DNA of 20,194 nucleotides from Methylorubrum extorquens. GTDB taxonomy: Bacteria; Pseudomonadota; Alphaproteobacteria; Rhizobiales; Beijerinckiaceae. Below are positions 14,039 to 20,194 of this stretch, in pieces; the stretch's first letter is position 1; each line of letters opens with the position of its first letter. The notes below the pieces were generated by a model, which searched no databases, was not told where the DNA came from, and saw only the letters and a list, made by a program, of their open reading frames with translations. Position numbers and translations under genes: made by a program. The stretch is from assembly GCF_024169925.1 (NCBI RefSeq), contig NZ_JALJXF010000004.1:1-20194 (forward strand), given 5' to 3'.

Positions 14039-14112
14039 GGACACCGGCGGATTTCATGGCCTTCGGGTCAGAATGAACCGGCAGCGGAGGGCCATGAAAT
14101 CCGCCGGTGTCC
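14039..14112. repeat. 23-base perfect inverted repeat upstream of mobC
   Basis: Bases 14039-14061 are the exact reverse complement of 14090-14112, separated by a 28-base loop. The arms contain ACCGGCGGATTTCATGGCC. This is the longest perfect inverted repeat in the window. It lies about 50 bases before an IncP-like nick sequence and 175 bases before mobC, where oriT-binding sites for accessory proteins are usually found. No transposase or target duplication accompanies it. Confidence 0.75.
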
Positions 14113-14158
14113 GCGTATATCAGTCTGCTCTCATTTGACGGAATAGTTGAGTACTGCC

Positions 14159-14210
14159 ATCCTGTAAGAAACGGGTAGCAAGCTATGTTTTTGCTATGCA
14201 AAAACGCTTG
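14159..14210. other. oriT: Candidate oriT core: IncP-like nick sequence and adjacent hairpin
   Basis: CATCCTGT around 14158-14165 matches the IncP/VirD2-type nick consensus (YATCCTG|Y), putting a possible nick after 14164. Fifteen bases on, GTTTTTG-CTATG-CAAAAAC (14187-14205) forms a 7-base stem. The flanking CAAGC/GCTTG lengthen it to 14179-14210, with a three-base bulge. The mobC-relaxase operon starts 77 bases downstream. The nick call rests on an 8-base match and is uncertain; the location is what is expected. Confidence 0.5.
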
Positions 14211-14286
14211 ATCAGGGGCTCAGAAGCAGCCCCCGATACCCGGCTTTAGGCGCACGCACGGCGAGGTTTCGGCGAGGAGGCAGGGG

Positions 14287-14625
14287 ATGGCGCGGCCGGT
14301 CAAAGAACCGCATGAGCGACGCACGGCGCAGCTACCGCCGGTCCGCGTGACCGAGGCCGAGCTGATCGACGTGCAGGCGCAGGCCAAGGCTGCCAGCTGC
14401 GATCTCACCAGCTTCATCCGCGAGCGCGCCCTGACGGGCCGCACGGTTGCCGCTGCGCCGTCCGCCAGCCACAGCCTCCTGGTCGAGCTGTCCCGCGCCG
14501 GTAACAACCTCAACCAGATCGCCCGCCATATGAACCGCGGGCGCGGCGTGCCGGACGACCTCGCGCACGTCCTTCACCAGTTCTACACCGTGCTCGAACG
14601 GGTCGGCCGCGCCCATGGTGCCTAA
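14287..14625 (+). CDS. mobC: MobC-like relaxosome accessory protein
   Basis: A 112-residue protein. The N-terminal half (RTAQLPPVRVTEAELIDVQA then ASCDLTSFIRERAL) has a ribbon-helix-helix look, for binding oriT. The C-terminal half carries LLVELSRAGNNLNQIARHMN, the conserved motif of the bacterial mobilisation protein family (MobC, PF05713). GAGGAGG precedes the ATG at suitable distance. The 3' end overlaps the relaxase start by 11 bases, so the two are translated together. Likely role: bends or melts oriT to help the relaxase nick. Confidence 0.85.
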   Translation: MARPVKEPHERRTAQLPPVRVTEAELIDVQAQAKAASCDLTSFIRERALTGRTVAAAPSASHSLLVELSRAGNNLNQIARHMNRGRGVPDDLAHVLHQFYTVLERVGRAHGA

Positions 14626-16045
14626 CGTTGCCAAGGCGGGCACCAGCTTCAAAGGCGCGGCGCTCTACTACCTGCACGACAAGTGCGAGCAGCGGGAGAC
14701 CGACCGGCTGACCTCGGATCGAGTCGCCTGGACCTCGACCCGCAATATGCCGACCGAGAACCCGGAGCTGGCGTGGCGGATCATGGCGGCGACGGCGATG
14801 GATCAGGATCGCCTCAAGGCCGAGGCCGGTGTGAAGGCGTCGGGCCGGAAATCGGCGGCGAGCGTCTACAGCTACAGCCTCGCCTGGCATCCTGACGAGA
14901 AGCGCAACCTGTCCAAGTCCGAGATGCTGCGGGCGGCCGACGAGTCCTTGAAGGCGATCGGCGCGCACGATCGGCAGGCTCTGATCGTCTGCCACGGGGA
15001 CGAGCCGCACCCGCACGTGCACGTCATCGTCAACCGGGTCAGCCCCGAGGACGGGCGTATGCTGTCCACCAGCAACGACCGGGTGAAGCTCTCGGAGTGG
15101 GCGCAGGCCTACGAACAGGAACGCGGGCGCATCTGGTGCCATGAGCGCGTCGCCAATAACGCCAAACGGGCGCAAGGCGATTTCGTGCGGGCTAGCTCGC
15201 CGACGCCGCGCAGCATGGAGAAAGAGTTCGACGAGGCGCGCGGCGCCGATCCAGTCGCGGCCAAACGCGAGCGCGACGAGGCGAAGGCGCGGGCCGGCAA
15301 GCTCGCCTCGGCCGGCAGAGGCATGGCGCAGCGTCATCGCGCCGAATGGGACGGACTCGCCAAGCGTCACCGCGACCGCAAGGCCGAGATCAGGGCGCAG
15401 GCACGCGCAGCGGGCGATCGCGCCTACGAGCAGATCAGGGAACAGTACCGTCCGCAATGGCAGGAGCTGTACCGGAACCAGATGCGCGACAAGCGCCGGT
15501 TCGTGAAGCTCGAAGCCGAGGGCGCGCTCGGGCGTCTCGCCAACATCTATCACGAGCTGCGCGCCAGCGCCCGAGGGGAAGGGGAGAAGCGCAGCGTTCT
15601 TGCTGCCGGCTTCAACCTACTCATTTCCAAGGACACGCGTGAGCTGGCCCTGATGGAGCGCCACAAGCGGGAACGCGACAAGCTGCAGGCCGTGCAGCGG
15701 CGCGACGTGAAGGACGCGAAGGCGATCATCGCCCGCGACCAGACGCCGTTACAGGAGCGGACGCGCAAATCCTTCATGAGCGAACGGACGGCGCTGATCG
15801 ATCGCCAGGCCGAAGAGCGTGGCGACCTCAAAAATCAGTGGAAGCAGGAAGGCGATCGCCGGTCGCGTAGTTTCGACACGATCACCCGCAAGACTGGCGT
15901 ACGCCAGAAGGCCAAGACCGAGGCAACGCCGGAAGAACGGGCGGAAAGCTGGCAACGCCGCGAGAACTTCCAGGCTGCGAGCCAGGGCCGGCCGGCGCGC
16001 CAGAGCCGCATGAGAAGCCGTAAGCGAACGCGAAAAGGCAAATAG
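14615..16045 (+). CDS. MobA-type relaxase
   Basis: A 476-residue DNA transfer relaxase. Near the N-terminus, FKGAALYYLHDK offers Tyr18/Tyr19 as candidates for nick-forming tyrosine. The metal-binding motif is HGDEPHPHVHVIVN (127-140), with His132, His134 and His136; this fits the MOBP-type arrangement. A long Arg/Lys/Glu-rich helical region fills 200-476 with no helicase or primase domain visible. The enzyme should nick oriT, stay joined to the 5' end and be passed through a secretion channel. The C-terminal tail ends in a basic run (MRSRKRTRKGK), as usual for a secretion signal. MobC overlaps its start and the coupling ATPase is encoded elsewhere on the plasmid. Confidence 0.88.
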   Translation: MVPNVAKAGTSFKGAALYYLHDKCEQRETDRLTSDRVAWTSTRNMPTENPELAWRIMAATAMDQDRLKAEAGVKASGRKSAASVYSYSLAWHPDEKRNLSKSEMLRAADESLKAIGAHDRQALIVCHGDEPHPHVHVIVNRVSPEDGRMLSTSNDRVKLSEWAQAYEQERGRIWCHERVANNAKRAQGDFVRASSPTPRSMEKEFDEARGADPVAAKRERDEAKARAGKLASAGRGMAQRHRAEWDGLAKRHRDRKAEIRAQARAAGDRAYEQIREQYRPQWQELYRNQMRDKRRFVKLEAEGALGRLANIYHELRASARGEGEKRSVLAAGFNLLISKDTRELALMERHKRERDKLQAVQRRDVKDAKAIIARDQTPLQERTRKSFMSERTALIDRQAEERGDLKNQWKQEGDRRSRSFDTITRKTGVRQKAKTEATPEERAESWQRRENFQAASQGRPARQSRMRSRKRTRKGK

Positions 16046-16104
16046 CCAGAGGATTCACGGACGGGCTGGTTGCCGGTATGGTTTGCCGGGAGTGGACGGT
16101 AGCC

Positions 16105-16626
16105 ATGCGCGACGGCCTGTTTCCCCAGCCTGAGACAGACGTGGATCGCATCCTCGCCGCGATCCAATGGCCGAAGGCTGATAATACCTACGACCATATC
16201 ATCGGGGTTGTGACGATACTGGCCTTTGGCGGGCTGTTCGAGGACGCGCCCGCGGCGGTCTTTGCCGAGGTCGCTGAGGCTGTCCAGGACGCACACGGCC
16301 TCACGCCAGAGCGCCGCCACCGCTGCCTGATGCAGATCGAGGCCCGCGCCATGCTGGCCGGGCAGGACCCCTGCGTCGCGCTGCTGAAAGACCGGCTCGG
16401 CGTGAGCGGCACTGTGCGGCTCGCCCTGCTGATTTATGATGGCGGCCTGACCCCGACCGAAGCGCGGCCATGGCTGGAACCCCCGGATCGGAACTGGCCG
16501 GAGATCGAGCAAATCGTCTTTCTCATACTGGATGACGCTTGTCGGTGCGGCGCGGCCTTGCCGTGGCATCTCGCTCGGTGGCTCGAACGTATCCGCGCCC
16601 GCGACGGCCGATCCTTGTTCGACTGA
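16105..16626 (+). CDS. Hypothetical protein downstream of the relaxase
   Basis: A 173-residue protein beginning MRDGLFPQPETDVDRILAAI. It is mainly helical, with Ala, Leu and Trp, and a segment DRNWPEIEQIVFLILDDACR near the C-terminus. No signal, membrane segment or known motif. An in-frame ATG at 16078 gives 182 residues but lacks a ribosome binding site; GGGAG precedes 16105 by 11-12 bases. It starts 60 bases after the relaxase stop on the same strand, probably in the mob transcript. Function unknown. Confidence 0.55.
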   Translation: MRDGLFPQPETDVDRILAAIQWPKADNTYDHIIGVVTILAFGGLFEDAPAAVFAEVAEAVQDAHGLTPERRHRCLMQIEARAMLAGQDPCVALLKDRLGVSGTVRLALLIYDGGLTPTEARPWLEPPDRNWPEIEQIVFLILDDACRCGAALPWHLARWLERIRARDGRSLFD

Positions 16627-16643
16627 ATGGAAGATTGAGCCAG

Positions 16644-16913
16644 ATGAACCGACGCCAGTTTGCGCAAGGGTTTGCCGCCACCCCCATCTTGCTCGCGCTC
16701 CCGACACTTTCGGCCCATGACCTCTACCGGATCGAGGCGCGGGAGGCGGTGGCCGAGATGGAGCGGCGTATAGAGCAGGGCGGGGACTTCGACCGCGAGC
16801 TGATGCGGTTCGAGCATAAGGCCCAGCTCCTGCGCGAACGGCACAACGTGTTCTTGTGGGATGGCCCGACTACTGCCAGAGGCTACAGGCATCCAAGCTG
16901 GCCCGCGCTGTAA
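16644..16913 (+). CDS. Small exported protein with twin-arginine-like signal
   Basis: An 89-residue protein opening MNRRQFAQGFAATPILLALP. The RRQFAQ motif plus hydrophobic stretch and TLSA|HD end look like a twin-arginine or Sec signal of about 24 residues. The mature part of 65 residues is charged and helical (EAVAEMERRIEQGGDFDREL). GGAAG precedes the ATG by 10 bases. It follows the previous gene after 17 bases, so it probably closes the mob operon. A periplasmic location is inferred. Function unknown; entry exclusion or mating-pair contact would be plausible but is not shown. Confidence 0.5.
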   Translation: MNRRQFAQGFAATPILLALPTLSAHDLYRIEAREAVAEMERRIEQGGDFDRELMRFEHKAQLLRERHNVFLWDGPTTARGYRHPSWPAL

Positions 16914-17038
16914 AGATCGTGCCGGCCCAGAAGATTTTGAGATTGTGGCCGCTGTTCGAGTCGCGTCCAGCGTTTAGAGATGACGGAATTAGTCTACGTC
17001 GATGCAAGCACACCTATGTTATTGGTGGTAATGATATA

Positions 17039-17998
17039 TCAGGAAGCGATAGTGGCTAAAAACATGATACCACCTTCAACGCGCTGTCTTAAAGCCTGTA
17101 GGCTGGAAAAACTATGAGTTCCTGCTACGCCATGAGTAGCTTTATTAAATACGGGGAAAAGTTGGAGAATGTCTTCGATGTCCTTCTCCACAAATCCAAG
17201 CATCTCGGGCGAGTCTGCACCTTTTCGTTTCAACAAGAAACGAATTTTTGCACGACGGGAAGGAGTGCCTTGTTGTGTCTTCTCGCAATTTGCGTCTGCC
17301 GCGATTACATCTTTGTCTTCGGCCCAGCGACTTAGAATTTCAGTGAATATCTCGCGCACGCTGGTGCAAAAGTGTCTAGCCGCATCTGTGTTGGCTGGAT
17401 TGAGTGCGAAAAGCGCTCCCCGCCAACGGTCTAAAAGATCTTGAGACAGGTCTGATAGGTAGTCGTTAATTCCAGTATCTTGTTCGCTTTCCGGAGGAGC
17501 GGTCGCATCAGTTGCTAACGCATAGGCAACTGCAGCGCTATTGCTGCTTTCACGGCCAGCCGCGGCCAGTATGTCCTCGTTTACGACCCCGATTGCCTCG
17601 ACTCGATCGTAACGCGCACTCAGGTCAAACGATGAGTCTCGTACTTCGACGTAGTGGGTTGTCGTCAAGGCACGCAACGCAGACAATCGACGCTGACGGT
17701 CACGTTCGACTTGAGCGTTATGTGATCGTACCGACTGATTGTATTTCGCAATGGCGTTTTTTCGTCTCTGGTTTTCCTGACGAACTTCACGGTTGTGAGC
17801 GTCAACAAGCCTCTTGTTGTGCTGGTTTACCCGATCAACTTCTCGATTATAATCACGAACCTGCTTTTCATGGGCTGCTTTATTCGCGCGATTTACGCGA
17901 TCGACTTCCTGATTATATTTTCTAATGGCGTCGCGTTGCTTTTGCTCCTGCTGTCGGAGCCAGGCGTTGTATTGTGATGGCGTCATTCGCTGAACCAT
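17039..17998 (-). CDS. Coiled-coil protein with a possible pPIWI-associated-nuclease-like C-terminal domain
   Basis: A 319-residue protein. Residues 8-104 form a long coiled coil with repeated YNxEVxRVNxxNK units, a pattern I recall from a widespread but uncharacterised bacterial family. A linker with beta-like segments (TTHYVEVRDSSFDLSARYDR) follows. The C-terminal domain (about 187-319) contains LLDRWRGALFALNPANTDAARHF, RRAKIRF at 248-254 and FNKATHG at 284-290. It resembles the predicted pPIWI-associating nuclease (pP_pnuc) domain, a tentative memory-based assignment. The ATG at 17998 has GTGGAGG 5 bases upstream, better than the in-frame start at 18028. The gene is AT-richer than its surroundings and stands alone, suggesting acquired cargo, perhaps single-gene defence. 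Confidence 0.6.
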   Translation of the reverse strand: MVQRMTPSQYNAWLRQQEQKQRDAIRKYNQEVDRVNRANKAAHEKQVRDYNREVDRVNQHNKRLVDAHNREVRQENQRRKNAIAKYNQSVRSHNAQVERDRQRRLSALRALTTTHYVEVRDSSFDLSARYDRVEAIGVVNEDILAAAGRESSNSAAVAYALATDATAPPESEQDTGINDYLSDLSQDLLDRWRGALFALNPANTDAARHFCTSVREIFTEILSRWAEDKDVIAADANCEKTQQGTPSRRAKIRFLLKRKGADSPEMLGFVEKDIEDILQLFPVFNKATHGVAGTHSFSSLQALRQRVEGGIMFLATIAS

Positions 17999-18091
17999 CG
18001 ATGCCTCCACTTTTGTCTGCACAATCATATGGTGTAGTATCGAAATGCTTCAAGCGTAAGTACCGAAGCTTCACAGCAATAATGTCCGACG

Positions 18092-18646
18092 CTATGCTCG
18101 CGCGTTGAGATGCCGGCGCAGCGTTGCTGGGCTTACGTCGATCGCCCGCGCCGTTGCGGCCTTGCCCTTACCATCTGCTAGCAGTTTGTGAGCAAGATCG
18201 AGCTTGTCCGGAGTGATCGAGGCAGGCCGGCCGACGTGTTTGCCGCGCCGCTTGCTCGCCTTCATCCCGGCGCGCGTGCGCTCCGAGATCAGGTCGCGTT
18301 CGAGCTGGGCCATCACGCTCATGACGCCGTAAATCATCCGCCCGGTGGCGGTCGTAGTGTCCATCTGATCCATGATCGAGCAGAACTCGACGCCGCGAGC
18401 GTGCAACTCATCGAGGAGAAGCGCGAGGCTCGCGGTCGAGCGCCCAAGGCGATCGACGCGCCAGACGGTCAGCACGTCGCCCGGCTTCAAGGCCGCCAAC
18501 GCAGCTGTCAGGCCGGGCCGCTTCGCCGCCGTACCGGACAGGCCGTGATCCTCGTGGATCATCTCGCAACCGGCAGCGCGTAGCGCATCGAGCTGGAGCG
18601 CGAGGTTCTGTTCGTCGGTAGAGACGCGTGCGTAGCCGATCCTCAC
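18092..18646 (-). CDS. Serine recombinase (small resolvase)
   Basis: A 184-residue resolvase/invertase. YARVSTDEQN gives the nucleophile Ser9, and VWRVDRLGRS (about 60-69) the conserved arginines. TATGRMIYGVMSVMAQLERD begins the long E helix. A C-terminal helix-turn-helix (TARAIDVSPATLRRHLN) binds the recombination site. The GTG at 18646 overlaps the stop of the toxin gene (GTGA) and gives the usual MRIGYARVS opening; a TTG at 18664 is possible but less likely. It probably resolves plasmid dimers. Encoded in one operon with parD and parE, it adds to a stability module. A res site was not identified; the large inverted repeats are possible but unproven targets. Confidence 0.9.
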   Translation of the reverse strand: MRIGYARVSTDEQNLALQLDALRAAGCEMIHEDHGLSGTAAKRPGLTAALAALKPGDVLTVWRVDRLGRSTASLALLLDELHARGVEFCSIMDQMDTTTATGRMIYGVMSVMAQLERDLISERTRAGMKASKRRGKHVGRPASITPDKLDLAHKLLADGKGKAATARAIDVSPATLRRHLNARA

Positions 18647-18933
18647 GATAGCAGGCTTTCCCAATCCTGCCGCCCGTGCAGCACGCGGACGACGAGTATG
18701 TTACTGCCATCCTCTACGTAGGCGATCAGGTGCGCCTTGTAGGGATGCAGCCGCACCGGACGTCTGAACTCGCGGCGCAGCCTCGCCATAGCCGGGTTGT
18801 CTGCGAGCAGCGACAACATGTCCATAAGGCCGGCATGATACCGTTCAGCCTGCTCCATGCCGAACCGCACGCTACCGGAAACGTACAGATCGATAATATC
18901 CTGGTTGGCCTGCCGTGATGTTTTGAAGATCAT
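18643..18933 (-). CDS. parE: ParE-type toxin of a type II toxin-antitoxin pair
   Basis: A 96-residue RelE/ParE-superfamily protein: FKTSRQANQDIIDLYVSGSV at the start, then FGMEQAERYHAGLMDMLSLL, PYKAHLIAYVEDGSNILVVR and VLHGRQDWESLL at the end. The length and closing strands fit ParE, which poisons DNA gyrase. Its start overlaps the antitoxin stop (ATGA), and its stop overlaps the resolvase start. The pair should kill plasmid-free daughters. All usual segments are present and the frame is intact, so it is probably active. Confidence 0.85.
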   Translation of the reverse strand: MIFKTSRQANQDIIDLYVSGSVRFGMEQAERYHAGLMDMLSLLADNPAMARLRREFRRPVRLHPYKAHLIAYVEDGSNILVVRVLHGRQDWESLLS

Positions 18934-19184
18934 GACTTGGTCAGCGCGGCCCTGGCTTTTTCCCGAGCCTCTGCCAGAACATCAGTCATCGGTCGGTCGC
19001 TTACGCCGCTTTCAAACCCGTCATCGATCATCCGTTGCAACTCCGCCAGCTTGGAAAATCGCTCCTGATCGCGCCGGATCAGATCGCGCACATAGTCGCT
19101 GGCGTTGCTGTAGCGCCCGGTCTCGGCCTGCGCTTCTACCCAGTCCTTCATCGGATCGGGCAGCGATACGTTCATAGTCGCCAT
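18930..19184 (-). CDS. parD: ParD-type ribbon-helix-helix antitoxin
   Basis: An 84-residue antitoxin. The N-terminal RHH is MATMNVSLPDPMKDWVEAQA followed by YSNASDYVRDLIRRD. An unstructured charged C-terminus (to KARAALTKS) would wrap the toxin. The ATG at 19184 has AAGGAGG 5 bases upstream and is preferred over the GTG at 19190. Three 10-base direct repeats lie just upstream and are the likely operator, giving autoregulation by antitoxin or the complex. First gene of the parD-parE-resolvase operon. Confidence 0.87.
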   Translation of the reverse strand: MATMNVSLPDPMKDWVEAQAETGRYSNASDYVRDLIRRDQERFSKLAELQRMIDDGFESGVSDRPMTDVLAEAREKARAALTKS

Positions 19185-19207
19185 GGTCACCTCCTTGTCG
19201 TTCCATC

Positions 19208-19237
19208 ATGACAAAGATTGCCAAAGGCTGTCAAAGA
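19208..19237 (-). promoter_or_regulatory. parD promoter and three-repeat operator
   Basis: Reading on the minus strand, three 10-base units occur in a row: CTTTGACAGC, CTTTGGCAAT, CTTTGTCATG. The first includes a consensus TTGACA (-35, at 19234-19229). A -10 about 17 bases on (TCATGA) is weak. Ten-base spacing of repeats matches RHH dimers side by side, so ParD probably represses here. Confidence 0.6.
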
Positions 19238-19315
19238 TGTTCCGCTATTTTGATCGTACCCTTTCAGGCGATTGCCGTCGAGCGTTTGCAGGGATTTAGC
19301 CCCTGCTCGCGGTAT

Positions 19316-19341
19316 CGCTCAAAATGGTTCCCTTTTGAGCG
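19316..19341 (-). terminator. Hairpin downstream of the TIR operon
   Basis: CGCTCAAAA and TTTTGAGCG pair perfectly over 9 bases around an 8-base loop, starting 11 bases after the stop of the last operon gene. A second 6-base stem (GCAGGG/CCCTGC, 19288-19306) follows. There is no separate U-run, so its strength as a terminator is uncertain. Confidence 0.5.
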
Positions 19342-19351
19342 GGCGTTCGAG

Positions 19352-20062
19352 CTAGAGCGCAACCAACTCGGCAAGCTTGGTCGCAACGTCTTTCATCGGT
19401 TCCTCGGCCGTGCTCAGGCCGGTGCGCGAAGCGAGAAGCGGGCTGACTTCGCGAAGCGCTTCATACGTCGTATTGTGTACGATGGGGACGAGCCGTTCCC
19501 CCGCCAGCAGCGCAGACAGTTCTTTATCGGCAATGCTTTCTTTCGGGAGGCGAGCTAGCAGGGCTGGTGTCACTAGCACGAGCCCGATGCGCGAGTTTGC
19601 CAAGCCTTTGTCGATAGCGCGAAGCAATGGCACGCCGAGCCCGACGTCCTTCCCACTGAACCATACCTTGACACCAAGTCCCACAAGCAGGTCGTGTAAC
19701 TCCTTGGCGGCGCCGAGCCGGTCATCCCAAGCATGGCAGAGGAAGGCATCCCAAAGGTCTAGCCCTGCTTGTTTCTCGACATTCTCACGGACCGGGGTAA
19801 GCGCTCGGACCTCAGCAGGTGTATATGCCGCAGACGAGCCGGCTTTCGACCATCTCGGCTTTACGCTCCCGCGGGACCCGCCGCCGCTGCTTCGCCCACC
19901 GCTGCTGCTGCTGCCCGGGGAGGCATAGGACGGCGCTGAATACGAGTCATAGCCGCCGTAACTTCTATAGCCGAACGACCGTGATCGACCACCGCAAGCA
20001 GGGCATGAAGCTGCACCGCTTGCAGTGCGGTGGCCATCTCTTGGTGCTGTGCATCTCGCCAT
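19352..20062 (-). CDS. Zinc-ribbon-like / low-complexity / TIR-domain protein
   Basis: A 236-residue protein in three parts. An N-terminal metal-binding-like segment has Cys4, His11, Cys20 and Cys23 (CxxC). A Ser/Gly/Tyr-rich linker spans about 27-66. The TIR domain runs from about 102: DLWDAFLCHAWDD opens it, VKVWFSGKDVGLGVPLLRAI is box-2-like, and Glu181 (DKELSALLA) is the likely catalytic glutamate. Similar TIR proteins are widespread in bacteria. TIR domains of this type cleave NAD or make cyclic ADP-ribose variants. It is the last gene of the operon, starting 10 bases after the RyR gene stop with no clear Shine-Dalgarno sequence, so translation may depend on coupling. It differs from the first TIR protein and could be a second sensor or an NADase effector. 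Confidence 0.82.
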   Translation of the reverse strand: MARCTAPRDGHRTASGAASCPACGGRSRSFGYRSYGGYDSYSAPSYASPGSSSSGGRSSGGGSRGSVKPRWSKAGSSAAYTPAEVRALTPVRENVEKQAGLDLWDAFLCHAWDDRLGAAKELHDLLVGLGVKVWFSGKDVGLGVPLLRAIDKGLANSRIGLVLVTPALLARLPKESIADKELSALLAGERLVPIVHNTTYEALREVSPLLASRTGLSTAEEPMKDVATKLAELVAL

Positions 20063-20072
20063 GCGTTAGATA

Positions 20073-20194
20073 CTACTGACGACTGTCGGTACGCTCAAGT
20101 GCCTTGATTATAGTCGGTAGGTACTTCTCCACCTGTTCGCGGTCGCTCGCTTTCTCGTCTTCGTTGAGTTCGGCGTAAGGGCGCTCAATCTGCC
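20073..20194 (-). CDS. RyR-domain protein, 3' part of the gene that crosses the circular junction
   Basis: Continues the frame that leaves the left edge at position 1. After the joining Gly codon it reads QIERPYAELNEDEKASDREQ and VEKYLPTIIKALERTDSRQ before TAG at 20075-20073. PYAELNEDEKASDRE matches the PYDELxExEKExDR core that closes RyR repeats, completing the domain begun at 1-163. The TIR gene at 20062 starts 10 bases later. This in-phase continuation is the main evidence that the window is a closed circle. Confidence 0.8.
   Translation of the reverse strand, partial: QIERPYAELNEDEKASDREQVEKYLPTIIKALERTDSRQ

Noticed and set aside
14510..15553. 347-codon minus-strand frame over the relaxase
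   Set aside because: Antisense to a clear relaxase gene with HxHxH motif; no protein family features.
9694..16045. Complete conjugation system
   Set aside because: Only coupling ATPase, MobC, relaxase and small accessory genes are present; no VirB4, VirB8-11 or pilin genes were found.
15835..16707. 290-codon minus-strand frame
   Set aside because: Antisense to the relaxase end and the next gene, with no ribosome binding site or family resemblance.

Overview
The window looks like one complete circular plasmid of 20,194 bp. On the minus strand a reading frame starts at 163, runs off the left edge without a stop, and continues in phase from the right edge (20194) to a stop at 20073-20075. Joined across the ends it gives a 94-residue RyR-domain protein with both halves of the fold. 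The high-GC backbone and gene types (Rep_3 initiator, ParA with a small RHH-like partner, MobC/relaxase, DUF3768, DUF4287) suggest an alphaproteobacterium, probably a sphingomonad. That host call rests on gene content only.

Replication and partition (5.3-8.9 kb): repA lies between inverted iteron-like sites plus a small operator upstream and an array of seven direct iterons downstream. A perfect DnaA box and an AT-rich stretch complete a likely oriV. An orphan HigA-type regulator follows, then an array of about nine short repeats upstream of parA and its RHH-like partner gene. One near-perfect copy of the replication iteron lies inside the parA coding sequence.

Transfer (9.2-16.9 kb): a minus-strand operon carries a VirD4/TraG-type ATPase with no membrane segments of its own, next to a separate small membrane protein. 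A plus-strand block holds three small accessory genes, a likely oriT region with strong inverted repeats and an IncP-like nick sequence, then mobC and a relaxase. No mating-pore genes are present, so the plasmid should be mobilizable rather than self-transmissible.

Stability and decay: parD-parE-resolvase form an overlapping operon (18.1-19.2 kb). A second, broken toxin-antitoxin pair (1.8-2.3 kb) and an IS1182-type insertion (2.55-4.12 kb) lie next to the cargo.

Cargo: a four-gene minus-strand operon crosses the circular junction in the order ThsB-like TIR, caspase-like protease, RyR-domain protein, zinc-ribbon/TIR protein. It resembles a TIR-caspase (type IV Thoeris-like) immune system with two extra parts and is the most interesting content. 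A separate coiled-coil protein with a possible nuclease-like C-terminus (17.0-18.0 kb) is a second candidate defence gene. Several small genes remain without assigned function.
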